Below, piece after piece: positions 48,222-62,090 of a stretch of 64,000 nucleotides of DNA; the stretch's first letter is position 1, and every line of letters starts with the position of its first letter. The translations under genes and the position numbers were made by a program. The notes under the pieces were generated by a model, which saw only the letters and a list, made by a program, of their open reading frames with translations, was not told the origin of the DNA and did not search any database. The stretch spans positions 1,747,477-1,811,476 of the forward strand of contig NW_025064880.1 in assembly GCF_019112545.1 (NCBI RefSeq), in the 5' to 3' direction. The DNA is from Guyanagaster necrorhizus. Taxonomy: Eukaryota; Basidiomycota; Agaricomycetes; Agaricales; Physalacriaceae.

Positions 48222-51096
48222 CGTATATCTAAGATATTTAATAATGAGTTACGTCACATATCCTTTATGGCATTCTCGCTAAGTCTGTGCACAGACTCTT
48301 ACAGACTTTGTGTCACCGCATGGAACATTGCCTGTGCGCTATCTCTGTCCATGCACAGCGCCTGTGCATAGAAACTTATTTTACTCCCAAAGCCAGGTAC
48401 TTCCGGGCACGTGAGCATAACATTGAATTTCAACCCAACATCTTTGTTCACCTACGGTCACTCGATGATAGGAGTCGTCTGCGGCGCGATAGCCTCCATT
48501 AGAGATGATATTCGTTTTATTACTTCTACTGTTTTAAACTTTACGGTTTACCGTTTGATGCAATAGACAGTGTCCAACTTTTCGTTGACACTTATGATAG
48601 ACATAGCTTCTCTTCCCACTGATATGCGACAGTGGAGCCCATGTGTACTACTTCCTGTCTTTGGGTTCATGAACTCCACTAAGTATAGCGTAAACATTTT
48701 GAAATGTCGTTGAAGAGAGATGTGGGGCTCTGAGTCAGAACTCTCAGGCTGATAGCGCACTTAAAAATTGAATGGCTTACTTATCTCCAGGTCCTTCGGA
48801 AGGCGACAATCGACACGGTCGAGCCTGAATTCGCTCGGTATCAATATATTATAATTACTGGCCTTGTGTTTTGTGCGTACGTTACCTTGGGCATATCCAT
48901 AACTTCTCAGTGGTCAGGAGAACAATACAGTGGAACGCCACTGAAAGAGAACCTCTCGTTGTTTGAGAAGACACCCGTACCCTCTGCTGATATAGTGTCC
49001 AGAAGCGATCATTACATTGTGTTCCGTTGAGGGCATCGAGCGCTATCGAGACCCCATCATGATAAGTACGTATGGCATATCCGTGGGCGGTCTGGCGAAA
49101 CCAGAGTTTCTCCGCAGAATTACCGATCCACTGTCTCAGATAACAAGAGTGCTAGGAGTCCCAGACGTCTATTGAGTCACTGGTACGAAAGGCTGTCCAC
49201 ATTTGAGAAAGTGGCTGTAAGTTCGATGAGGAGTCCATCAGAGCCTAAAAGCTGCATAATTTCGGCGAGCTAAATGCAACTCAATATCTTATTTGTCTGT
49301 ATTTCAAGCTTCAAGAGTGAACGTTTGTACAGCCATAAGAATGATCCAGGCCCGCGGTGTATTAGATGGTAGCTGCACAAAATGCCAATCATAATCATAT
49401 TCTGCTACTCCAAAAGGTAGTGCGTTGGCTACGAGCAGAAAGCTTTAGATGAGATGCGCGGTAGATATAACAAGCAGATACAGCATCGAGTTACATGTGG
49501 CTCTGTTAGAGGCTATCAGCCAGATGAGGAGGAACATCAAGAGAGCGATTTAGACCAGGCCACAGTAAGGTTTTGTGACGCATACGCGGGAGGCGCATAG
49601 ACCTTGGAAGTACGTAGGCACCAATTTTCGAGATGGTGCGTTTGGTAGAATGCGTGCTCTGCTAGAGCGACAGCAATTGCGGGAAAGCTTCGCGAATGTT
49701 ACAATTGTATTAACTGAAGAGTAGAATGGGCAAAAGAAAGACTCGTACGGCTGCATGCAAGTCAGAGAAACATTTAAACACACAAGGGTTTACCATTTGG
49801 CGCCGCGACTTCCTGCAAGCGGTGGTGATGGCGCTTTGTTCGAACATTCAAATTCAATCGACGTCATCATTGCTGGTTCGATTCTTACGACCATATAGTG
49901 CTGAATTAGTTGCAGTCAGCTCCCAGTCGTATACCAGTGTTTTCTAGGTGTCAAGGTTTTTGAGCCATTGTCTGGGGTCCTCCGGGCCTCCGTTTTCACC
50001 GAGATTTGGGAGAAGAAAGGTTTAGGCTGCCCGGAGAAGACTAAACTTAGTTGCGGCAAGCTCAGCCACAGAACACAAGGATTCATATCCTTCTGCCCGC
50101 CTCCTAAGACAAGTTTAAGTTGCACTTCAGGCTTTCCACTGTCAGAGGTCAGCGCTTCAGCAGCCGCGGCAGTGCCGATGATATCCTGAACATCAAATCA
50201 GCTCCTGACAGGTGAGCATCTATAAGCAAGGGTGACACGATTTGACATTTATTTTCCCAGTATGCGTTCGTCAAACGGAGCTATCGCTTAGATGCATAAC
50301 TGGATTATTTTCTGCTACAGATCCTAGGTCTTTCACTTCCCAAAAGCGGGCGTTGCTAGGCTTTTCATTCGCGCTCGTGACTAGTTCTCGCAGCCATTTA
50401 GGATGTACGGATTCTCTAGATGCCAGACACCGTTTTTATGGTAGTTCAGGTAGACCGGCTTTCCAGAAAGGCTTTAGCGATGTACGGTCTTGTGCTCATA
50501 TAGACCTATGCTTACAGACGCGGTGCCTCCGTTCAAAACAGATGAGGGTCGTGGATCACTAGGTGGTATTATTATTAGCTGCAATCCCAATGGTGCTTTC
50601 CGTTATTCTGCCGCCAAAATCGAAGAAAAAAAAAGGTCAGTGCAAGTGGACAAATGGATGATGCAAACGTCATTCAATGATTTCGCCTGATTGCAACAGC
50701 TGAACGCAATTGGTCTCACTTCATATAGCTTCCCCGGGTAGACTCGTCCTCTTACTTCACAGGGATAGTAATCAGGATATTCAGGATGATTGTCAATATC
50801 AGCAGTTGTCCATCCAGACAATACATAACCCTCCTGAGCCCTCGGAGACAATATACGTTTTGGTGGCGTAGAGGTGTACGCCACTCATCAGATGATTTGT
50901 TGATGAAGATATGTGCATCCTTTTTCCCTTCATTCGGTGTTGGGTTGCGAGAAAGCGTGAAAGCCGGTCAGAGCCGAGACTGAGACTGATCACGTGAATT
51001 ACAAATATTATGAGTCATCATTGCCAATTTTGATCACCACAAAATGACAGAGCGAACACGTCCGGACGCGGAATACGGTACGGACAAAGAGGAGGA
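48222..51096. other. Gene-poor 2.9-kb tract
   Basis: Only short ORFs are present, for example 49726-49947 (+) and 50603-50884 (-), without recognisable content. I cannot support a gene or repeat. The right end is the glutathione reductase promoter. Confidence 0.4.
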
Positions 51097-51102
51097 TATA
51101 AA
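51097..51102 (+). promoter_or_regulatory. TATA box upstream of glutathione reductase
   Basis: TATAAA lies 170 bp before the start codon, which would place transcription start about 140 bp upstream of the ATG. Position is the only support. Confidence 0.4.
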
Positions 51103-51232
51103 TCAGCAGTCGTGGTAATCCTGGCGTTCCAATCTCCCACCTTAACCTTTATTCGCAGGTTATCCCGCGTGAGTTATTTTTTGTCTCGATCTCCTGCGCC
51201 TTTATTCACTCGGGAGTCGACGTCACCGATAG

Positions 51233-52860
<1,628 letters not shown>

Positions 52861-54202
52861 AGTGGCATTATTGAATACTAAAAACAAGTGTACAACTTAG
52901 ATTGATCTGTATCATAATCTGACTTGAGATTTGTGACTATAGATGCGGTCGATGATGGTCGTAAGAAGCAACCGGGTAAGTCGTAACGTTGCAAGTACTA
53001 CCACTCGGCGCAGTTTCTTTCCTGTTCACGGCCCTTTTATTCACACAAGTTCCATCGATTTTCCCAGCCAGCCTATCTCAGCGATGGGTCTTCATAATTT
53101 TCCATGCTCCATGTGTTCTATGTGGGGTGGATGAAAGAAGGACCAGCCATGGTCATGATACATGATGATTTCTCTTTCTGCGAAGACTACAATTGGAGTA
53201 ACAAAGTACCACCTCTTAGGCGCTCTCGGTGCCGCCAGTATATTCATCGGCTGCGAGGCGATCCCAAAAAGTAGCGAGCTACATAGAAGGGATCGACCTT
53301 TTCACTGAACTAGACCTGCCCCTTTAATGAGCAACGTCTGTTTGAAGGGGTATCTTATTGGATTCATATCTAAATACAGTGCTAACACAGTTGGGCTGCA
53401 ACGAACCCAGCATGTTCTTTGGCTGCGTTAACAATAGGATCGGCGGATGTGGGATGGTTCGGTAGATTTCAGGAGTATGTATCAACCCGCTTCGTTGACG
53501 TCTGGAATTGTCACTGAGATTCTCCGAGTTCCTATGTCTGACGCTGCAGATGGACTTTTGCGTCATGACGCTATCGTTGTTCTCTCAACTAACACCACAG
53601 GCCAATCATGCTCTGAAGATTGATATTGAACCCCAGTGGTAGCACGAGTTGGTACGCGTTTGTACAACGACCTATACGACGAGAGCTTCTGGCTTTCATG
53701 CGAAAATTTGACATCATCTAGAATCATGCGTTACGTATAGTCAGCTGCAGAGAAGGTCTTAAAAATGAACTCTAAATTCTGCCCGAAGAAGAGGGTAATG
53801 GTCCAAATGACAGACCTCCGAAGGTTGCCAAGTTCAGTGAGCAAGCGACTTCTGCCGCTGTGGGCAGTGGGCGACGTGCTCCTACTTTTGAAAAACAACA
53901 GACAGACGTGAGAGAACACCGAAGAATCAATTCTAGAAGATCGAGACGTGAGAAGTATGAACACTGGTGCCGATGGAACTGGTGTGGGTATACTAATGGA
54001 GCGGTAAAATATACAGAAAAGGTATCAACAAATATTAGGGTATTATCAGGCCCAATAATACACAGTATACGCGATGGCTAACTCACCATCAGCATAAGTT
54101 AGCTGATTAATTATATCTATACAGCGCACCGCCGAAAGTTCATCGAGGTTATTACCATATCCACCCGAAGGCCGTTTACATATTGGGGCCCTTCAGTGCT
54201 TG
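52861..54202. other. Convergent spacer, glutathione reductase / CK1
   Basis: This 1.3-kb spacer between two converging genes holds both 3' flanks. Short ORFs at 52943-53134 and 53731-53964 show no recognisable content. Nothing else is supported. Confidence 0.4.
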
Positions 54203-55468
54203 CTACCGCTTCCCGCTGTTGGCATTTTCCAAACGTTTCTTCCGACATGCCTCGCAGAACCTGCCACCCGTAACCTCCTCTTCCGGATGGGGCACAGAAG
54301 ACGAAGACGCAGACGGAGATGAGGGTGGGGGGACAGTCCAATCGAAGACGCCGTCATATTCCACGCCTACGCGGTTCGCCAGACCACGAAACAATTCCCT
54401 TAGTCCCTCATAATCGGGCAAATCGTCAAATGACAAAGTCCGCGCATATCTGAGACTCATATTAACAACAGTAGACTGAAGGATCAGATGAACATACCTA
54501 TATAGGACATCGAACTCAGGCGGTAGTCCTTGCGTCAACTTCTCCTCGGCTTTGAGTTTAGCGTCGCGGATTAAATTCCACGTTGCAGTGACCGGATTAT
54601 ATGGAGGAAAATCTGGTGTACCAGGGGGTGGATGAGTTGGTGCACGCATTTTCCGCCAGGGTAGTGTTCCCTTGAGGAAATAAATTAGCATATATGCCAA
54701 GGACTCTAGATCATCCCGTCGCGAAGATTCTATTCAAGCTGTCAGAATCGTCCATTGAAATGAGCACATTACGTACCGACTCCTAGATGTGTGTTAATAG
54801 CAGCAAAGAGTGATGTCCCCACACCATGCACGTCGTCCTGCTTGTACGGAATATGCGCTGCCGTCCGCGGGTCGCGAAACTTTTTGGCAAGACCAAAGTC
54901 GATAATATTGACCTGGTGAATGGATTTGCCAATGCCCATGACGAAATTAGCAGGCTTAATGTCGCGATGAAGCAGCGAGTGAGAATGGATATATTGGATC
55001 CGAGATATCTTCAAGTGGTCAAAGATGAGCTTCGCGTCAATTGGCGCCGGAAAATGAAAACAAGAGACGCACCAATTGATCTGCCAGCAGTAATACTGTC
55101 TTCAACGAGAAACACCGATTGCACATTCGGAAGAGATCCTCCAGCGAGGGACCCAAGAGGTCGATGACCATGACATTGTAGTCGCCTTGTTTTCCTGAAT
55201 ACATGATCCACGGAACCCCAGGACCGCCCATTAGGCGCTTATAGATCTGCGATTCGAGTTTGAGTGGAGAAGGTCCCTGGTGGTGGTGGTGCTGTGGAAT
55301 ATCGGGATCAGAGTGGCGACGTCGTCTGCTACGTTTGGGTTCCGATGGCTCGAGCTTGATTGCAACTGGCTTGCCGGCGACATTATGTGTGCCCAAGAAG
55401 ACAGCACCACAGCCTCCATTGGCAATCTCCTGTTCGAGGCGGTACTTGCCACCGAAGGTATACTCCAT
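54203..55468 (-). CDS. Casein kinase 1-family protein kinase
   Basis: Ser/Thr kinase of the CK1 family. Exons on the complement: 54203..54455, 54498..54729, 54777..55008, 55073..55468, giving 370 residues. The N-lobe has EIANGGCGAVFLGTHN and Lys38 in VAIKLEP. The C-lobe has LLGPSLEDLF, the catalytic loop HRDIKPANFVMG, DFGLAKKFRDP and the CK1 signature SRRDDLESLAYMLIYFLKG replacing APE. It ends LPDYEGLRELFRGL and a short basic tail, with no C-terminal Cys pair for lipidation. Unusual: about 15-20 residues rich in Arg and His (RSRRRRHSDPDIPQHHHHQ) sit between Lys38 and the C-helix. The 42-nt third intron has no in-frame stop; removing it gives FDVLYSLRYARTLSFDD, as in the family. The subfamily is unclear. 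Confidence 0.92.
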
Positions 55469-56643
55469 CGTCGGAAGGTGATGATGAGATGCCTGTTTTC
55501 AAACAAAAGGCGTGTTAAAAATTCCCACGGCAAGGTTTCGCCTGCTGTTCTGTTTTGGGTTGAACACGATGTCGTGACTTTTTTCATGACCATTCACTCT
55601 GGTTACCAGCCGAATACCACGGGCGCAAACGACTCATTCAGGATAAATATAAATGATTATGTGCCCTTGACGAGCCCTGCTAACGTTCTCATCAGTGCAT
55701 ACTCGAAACTTCTCGATTTGTCGCCATGGCCCGGATGCTGTTGCTGCTGCGGTTTTCTATCTGCCCCTTCCTTCTCACTCTCGTCGTCGTCTTCACCCAC
55801 GGATTATCTGTGACTATTGCTTCGGACCTTGAGCTTTGAGACTTGAACAATGCCTGCGTTTGGTGGCTTCATTTTCCTACAGGCGCATAAACTTTTATGC
55901 TTATATATTCGAATTGTTCCGATTCCTTTGACGACTGAGTGTTTTGGAACGTACCGTGTTGGGGTGGCGTCGTTCTGCCTAGGCCGTCTCTCTCTGTTAA
56001 TTACGATGGTTGTCTGCCCCGCTGCTTCGTCTCTGATCGACCTTTGTTAACGTGACTTGACCTTCAGTTTGCTTATGGTGCTTATCTAAGCTCACCACAT
56101 GTTCTATCGCCCAAACTTCGGAGATCTAGGTGCTACGAACAGTGCGCCTTCCCCACTCCCTTTCATCCATTCCGGCAATGCCAAGGCGAAGATCCTGTAA
56201 CTATCGCCGAACGTTCTGGCCCGTGATTATAATGGACGGTAGACCTCGGACACTCCTTCTTGTTGCTTCAAAAGTGCCTCCCCAAAGGTCTGGTATATAA
56301 AACTGTCGGGTAACAAAATATCCGCAGCTATGAATCGACTGTATTCGAAACTAAGCTACCAGATTTTGCTGCAAGCGAAATAGTTTTGTTCCGCGGCCTG
56401 TGTATCTTGAACCCCACACCGTTGTCTAGGTCTGTAGTTACTAACTAACCGAGTTACTGATTTTCGCTTTGGAACATTTGACGGCCAGCTGATATAGTTT
56501 TTTTTTTTTTCTGTTATCGAAAATGATATCAGAAACTTTGTTTGGACGTGAAGCCTACATCTACGGGATCAAATCCTTCAATGATGGCCCTGTCCTGTCT
56601 TCACATCATCCTGGGAAAATGTTCTTCATCGAAGTCTGTCCTC
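55469..56643. other. Divergent spacer, CK1 / F-box genes
   Basis: Both promoters lie in this 1.2-kb region. A run of 13 T is near 56498-56510. The F-box reading frame is open upstream to 56542, with two further ATGs at 56581 and 56584. No other gene is supported. Confidence 0.4.
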
Positions 56644-58422
56644 ATGGATATCATCGTCTCGCCTTTCCACAAGCTCCTCACGTCCAACGATTGTCCGACG
56701 GAAGAGGATGTCCAGAACATTACCCGATTCTGCGCCGAACCCTCGGGAAGGATCCGCATCCTAGATGCAGAGATTGCAGATTTGCAGGAAAGGTTCAATT
56801 CCCTCATCTCCAATGCCAGATCTCTACAATCACAGCTAAGAGTCGACGAACACCTCCCCTCATATTTTACGGCGCTTCTCTTACCCAGGGAAGCGCAGCA
56901 ATCCTTACTTGTCCATGTATCAGAGATGAACGACCATCATGAACAGGTGTCAAATATCATTGATGTCGAGCTCATCAATTTACAGGAAATGATTCAAACA
57001 CTCTCCTCTGAGCGCGAAGCAGTGCAGTCCAATTTTTTGGTTGCCGAACACCTCGCCATTCTCTCACCTCTTCGTCGCCTACCCACAGAGTTGCTCCAGA
57101 AGATTTTTCTGTATTGCATCGGTGACAAACCATTCCAGGATATTTGGCCGGAGGGTGGGTATGCTTCCGAAGCACCCGTTGTATTTGGGAGGGTCTGCAG
57201 TCGATGGCGAATCGTTTCCTTTGGCACCCCCACTCTGTGGTCTTCACTGAAGATTACTGTCTCGCGTGTTGCAGACGCCCCCGATTGGGCCGCTCCTGAG
57301 AGTCGAAAGATTCTCAGGGCCTGGTTGAAAAGGTCAGGGCATCTGCCCTTGGATGTGTGTCTATCAGCGAGCCGGACAAGCACGGCAGCGGAGCTAAGAG
57401 ACGTGATATATTGCCTGGGCCTCCCACATTGCTATCGTTGGAGGCGCATCGTTTTGACACTCCCTATGTGTTTCAGCGATCATACAGTTTTTGATGGCCT
57501 CTGTTTTCCGTTGTTGGAACGGTTTGTCTTGCATATCTGCTCCCACACCATGTACAGTCCTACCGCTATGAGTGACCTCTCTTTTTTGGAGAGAGCTCCC
57601 CAGCTTCGCGGATTCAGAATCACGACATCCACAGCAGCACTCACCAGCTTTCCTCGGGTCCCTTGGCATCAGCTTGTCGAAATCCATATTGACGTTGGAG
57701 AGAAGTGGACATTCCATGGATCCAAGTTGTGGAAGGCCCTGGCTCAGTGCGTCAAGCTAAAGTCATTGCAGTTGAAGACGGCAAATCATTACCCTACTCT
57801 CCCAGGTCCGCAACCGGCATCTTCCCCTTATCGAGTGATGCTCCCCGGCCTGCGCGATTTCCACGTTTCAGGCAGAGAGCCATCTTCATTCACTTGGTTG
57901 CCATTATCTCAAATATTCGATAATCTTAATCTTCCAAAGCTGGAGAGTTTGGTCATCGGGGGAGGTAGTACTGGCGGTCTGTGGGAACGGACCTATCTGC
58001 AGTCATTTCTTTCGCTAAAAGGCTTACTGCAGAGATCGACGTGCCCATTGACTACCCTGTCACTCGATAAATACATCTCCGCACCCTCCCATACCCTACT
58101 TCAGTGCCTCTCACTTGTCCCTACCCTCCGCAAGTTGATAGTACGACAGAGCAGGGACTGTGGCAGGGATTTGATCGTTGATGATGATTTCCTTGAAGCT
58201 CTAACGCCGGGAACGTTATGCCCAAAATTACAGGTTCTGATTTTGGTAGACAGTGGCGTGTATCAAGAGGACGCGCTGGTTAGACTTTTGCGAACACGGT
58301 GTAACCCACCAGCCGGGGTGGCGAAACTGCAAGGAGCTTCTATCTCTTCTCATCGTCCCAAATCCCACGCTGATGAACAGATAAGGAGTTTGGGAAACTC
58401 TTTCACAATACATCGAGTATAG
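56644..58422 (+). CDS. F-box/LRR-like protein (Agaricomycete family)
   Basis: Likely SCF ubiquitin-ligase adaptor. This is an intronless frame of 592 residues from the chosen ATG. That start gives MDIIVSPFHKLLTSNDCPTE, the usual opening (SPF..LL.SN..PT) of this large mushroom family; in-frame ATGs at 56581/56584 are alternatives. Residues 20-130 form a coiled coil with a repeated pattern (RILDAEIADLQERFNSL, then VELINLQEMIQTLSSER). The F-box (about 140-185) is LSPLRRLPTELLQKIFLYCI, followed by VCSRWRIVSFGTPTLWSSL. The rest is leucine-rich-repeat-like (LPLDVCLSASR, PLLERFVLHIC, LPKLESLVIGGG, TPGTLCPKLQVLILVDSG). Substrate unknown; such genes are expanded and fast-evolving in Agaricomycetes. 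Confidence 0.88.
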   Translation: MDIIVSPFHKLLTSNDCPTEEDVQNITRFCAEPSGRIRILDAEIADLQERFNSLISNARSLQSQLRVDEHLPSYFTALLLPREAQQSLLVHVSEMNDHHEQVSNIIDVELINLQEMIQTLSSEREAVQSNFLVAEHLAILSPLRRLPTELLQKIFLYCIGDKPFQDIWPEGGYASEAPVVFGRVCSRWRIVSFGTPTLWSSLKITVSRVADAPDWAAPESRKILRAWLKRSGHLPLDVCLSASRTSTAAELRDVIYCLGLPHCYRWRRIVLTLPMCFSDHTVFDGLCFPLLERFVLHICSHTMYSPTAMSDLSFLERAPQLRGFRITTSTAALTSFPRVPWHQLVEIHIDVGEKWTFHGSKLWKALAQCVKLKSLQLKTANHYPTLPGPQPASSPYRVMLPGLRDFHVSGREPSSFTWLPLSQIFDNLNLPKLESLVIGGGSTGGLWERTYLQSFLSLKGLLQRSTCPLTTLSLDKYISAPSHTLLQCLSLVPTLRKLIVRQSRDCGRDLIVDDDFLEALTPGTLCPKLQVLILVDSGVYQEDALVRLLRTRCNPPAGVAKLQGASISSHRPKSHADEQIRSLGNSFTIHRV

Positions 58423-58637
58423 CCTCCTGAGTTTTGATGAAGGGGAAGAGTCCATCGGGCGTGGACAAGCACCTATTCAGACTGCTTTCGTTCAATTATT
58501 CGAAGATGTCTTATGCCTATTGTCTAAGTGCACTTAATGCCATCATAAATTCTCCGAAATAATAACCGATACAACCCAAACCGCCGCGTACAAACTTTGC
58601 CCTATATACTCATAAACTCGTAAACATTCTTCTTCCA

Positions 58638-61600
58638 TCATGTCGACATGCACCTATCAACGGACAAATCCTCTGGATTACCCCACCAATACGGGAAGGC
58701 CACCTCTTTGTTGCTGGCACCAAAGACCGCAAAACTGAGGATAAACAAAATGACTTGACTTCCACCGTCGAGCGCCGCAGACGTCAGATAGTTGTACTTC
58801 TTGAACCAGCCAGGTCTGTGCTTCCTTAGCCACCACTGTGAGAAGAACCCAATCACGAAACACGACCACCACTGTCCGTTAACAGAGTATGGGAGGCTAC
58901 AGATCGATTAGACTTAGAATGATCGATCACGAACATCGCACTTACTATCCTATGTATAAAGTGATGATAGGAACGTTGATGTACTTCGTTGTCTTTGCGA
59001 GTGTGCTCCCTGGCTTCGAGTATCGATGTACGAGCCAGAACGGGATCGGGCAGAACAGACCAATAAACCTAAGTCGACGTGACGTCAAAGATAAGAGAGG
59101 ACCAATGGAACATAGACGCACATGCCAAACGGAATAATCCAATATCCGGATTCCTTCCCGTAGGTAAAGAGCTCTTTACCTAAAGCACCCATTGCCACAG
59201 AGCTAGAATTGACGGATTGGATAATCCATCCACTCCACTATGGAATTTTGTGAAGAAAGAGGATATAAGCATTGGTACAGTACTTACCACACGTGTCCCA
59301 GTGGGGTCTTTCAATACAGCTCTGTTGTTTGTTACAATCGTATTCATCACTGATCAAATGAGACTTAAGTCAATTCCGGCGATGGCAAACGACGAAGGAA
59401 TACTCACTTGTGTAGTTGAAGATCGCTCCAATGATGGATCCGGCCTGCCAAAGAAAAATTGTCAGACATTCACAAACCAAAGCGAGCAAAGACGAACCAT
59501 TTGGGCGGCGAAGGTGATTCTTGGTGGCAGCTTTGTGTACTGTCCCAATTTAAGATCTATTACAGTAATTTAGAAATCAGACGCAGAGCATAATATAGGC
59601 GGACCTTGCAACATATATAACGTCTGCCATGCGGAGCTGTTTCCGAACAAGTTGGCATACATGACAGTGCTGAGAAAACATAAGTACTTTAGACTGTCTT
59701 GGCGCCGAAATAAATTAGACACGCACATCGGCTCGCCGGGATGTATAAAGGCAGCTATGATCTGCACTGCGTACTTCAATGAAATGTTGAATCCAGTGGT
59801 AGCCGTGACTATACAGGTCATTCAGTAACATAGATCCCCAGATGGAGTGGAACCACTTACTAAATCCCAGGAGCGTAGCCATGAAGAAACTAAATACTAA
59901 TTAACCACATGCATTTTCAGGACATAGATATTTCAAAGCGGCATGAAGCTGGCATACCCGTGAAAAAGATAATACTCCAAGCCGGAATCAAGACATATCC
60001 TCCCGGACCAGCATATGCCGTTCCGATAGCGACCCCTATGGAAACAAGAAACAGTACACCGTAAACCCATTGAGGGACCTCCTCTGCGTTTACAGTCAGT
60101 ATTCAGCTTCGCTAGTCCGCTTAATAACAATTTACTATACTTCTTCATCTCTGCCAAAACAGTCCCTGTCAGCTTCAAACCTTACAACAATTAGGATGTC
60201 TCACCATTATAATGCGGATCATCTATATCTGCGTGTCCTCTCTTCAAGAACCTGAACCCACCGAAGGCAGTCCTCAACTCCTTCCAATGCCAAAGCAACA
60301 CATACGTTACCGCGCTCCCGAGTGAGAGGTTGTAACACAACTGACTGATAGCATAAGTCGTTGTGTAACGCGGAAGACCGACTTCTGCGATTGCAGTGGC
60401 ATTAAGATGGTAGCTCGAGTCGATAACGGCAGATTGATCATATGTGTCCCCATCCTTGCCGAACAGAGAAGTAGACATCCAAAGAATATCACGTCCATTA
60501 AAGACGTTCGTGTAATAACTTGCTGTCAGGACGATATATCCCAACAGCATGCCGACTATAGTAGACAGCAAACGTTAGGGCACGTCGATATCAATGACTC
60601 GGAGTATAGACGCACTATAAGAGTTCACCTCTGCAGCATGTAGATCAGAATACACGTTTACGAAAGGAGATAGTGATGCACGCACGCGTCTGGAGAGGCC
60701 ACACCAAGGGGTAACCTTGGGTAATCAAAGTCCACGAGAGACCAAATGAGAAAAGGCCGATGCCCTCGTTACTAGATCCTGCCCCAAAGAGGTTTCGTAC
60801 AAATGCGTGCCGTCCATTATCTGCAAGACATATAATTGAGATAGCGGTGAGGAGAGGAAACTTCGACGCGAAATGTTAGTACTACTACGTAAAAGATAAG
60901 TGGGAAGGACACAAACGGGGTATTGAGGGATCCATTCCCAGAAGAAGATAGCACCAAACTGGACTCTCATTTAGACATCTTACTTGAGCGCAAGGACAGA
61001 CGAGTTAACATACAACGATCCAGAAGTACTTTCGCTTCTTCGCATTCAATGTCCCACTAAAGTGCAAACTTTGTAACAGGTTCACCACCGAGATATAGGA
61101 TGGGTAGAATGCGCTGGAAGCAAAATGAATAGTGCACTATGCGTATACCTTGAGACTTACTAGGTCGGATAAACGAGGAGCGTCCGCACTAGAATAGCAA
61201 GTCAACATCCAGCACGACACATTCAGCACTTGAGCATTCACAAAGTCCAGCAATGCCGTAACCTATCATTTGGGTTGAAAAAATTTGGAATATTGCTACA
61301 GCGCCATTCAGTTGAAGGTCGTAAAAGAGATCTAGGACGTTTATCTGTCAAAACGTATCACTTTCGAGACCAGTGACGATGACCGACCCATGGCGGCAAT
61401 ATTCTCCATAGCTAGCGCTATGTTCGCCGCCGTAGATGCCATGATAACAATAGCAGTATGTTCTCTGGAGGAACACATTTGGAAAGTACCCATTAGGGAT
61501 GAGGGACAGCACGTACTTGATGTTGAAAGGACCAGGATTCAAATAGCGCCAATACCCAGAGCTAGGAATTACTCCTGTGAACCATTGAGATAAAATAAGA

Positions 61601-62090
61601 GTTATGTGGGTGCAACAAGGGCGAAACATCTCACCATGCATGCCGGTACCCAAGACATAAGCAATGATGAGGCAGAACAACTGCGACACACTTGCATTCT
61701 GAGGCTTGAATGTATAGATAGTTGCAAGAACCTTGAGAGGAGATAGGTCATGACGGCTTGCCGAAGGGATTATATACTTACGGCAGAGAACGCGCTGAGT
61801 CCAACGCCCAGAAATACTGCCCTAAAGGTGACGATAGGAACGTCCGGATCGTCTCGGGTGGATATGACCTAGAAAGAGAAAATTAGAACTTGAAGCTCAG
61901 CGATGCAATTACCAACCTGAACAGAAACATCTGCAGCGTGCTCGATGACCACCTCGTCATCCACCTCTGCATCCAGATCGCTGTGAGAACTGACAGCTTC
62001 GACCTTATCTGCGAAATGGGCCTTCTCGGCATCAGGAGACTCTTTCTTGTCGAGCTCAGGTAGAGTCGTATCCTCGTATACGCTTGCCAT
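58638..62090 (-). CDS. Oligopeptide transporter, OPT family
   Basis: Proton-coupled importer of small peptides in the plasma membrane. Twenty-three exons on the complement: 58638..58896, 58946..59068, 59122..59237, 59288..59349, 59408..59444, 59498..59556, 59605..59669, 59727..59808, 59861..59896, 59958..60083, 60136..60150, 60205..60555, 60616..60630, 60686..60860, 60917..60958, 61014..61113, 61161..61188, 61242..61331, 61388..61464, 61517..61574, 61635..61731, 61782..61868, 61917..62090; 757 residues. After an acidic cytosolic N-terminus come many membrane helices. Family landmarks in order are YLNPGPFNIKEHTAIVIMAS, GYGIAGL, NAKKRKYFWIV, FFWEWIPQYP, GYPLVWPLQTQVNSYIGMLL, ATTGFNISLKYAVQIIAAF, YANLFGNSS, DPTGTRVWSG, ALGKELFT and SFAVFGAS. 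Several splice sites were chosen because only they restore these motifs. Divergent from a secreted ureohydrolase-like gene. Confidence 0.92.

Noticed and set aside
50603..50884. 93-codon minus-strand ORF with Tyr/Pro-rich segment
   Set aside because: Looks mildly protein-like but has no family match and no flanking exons; not enough to call a gene.
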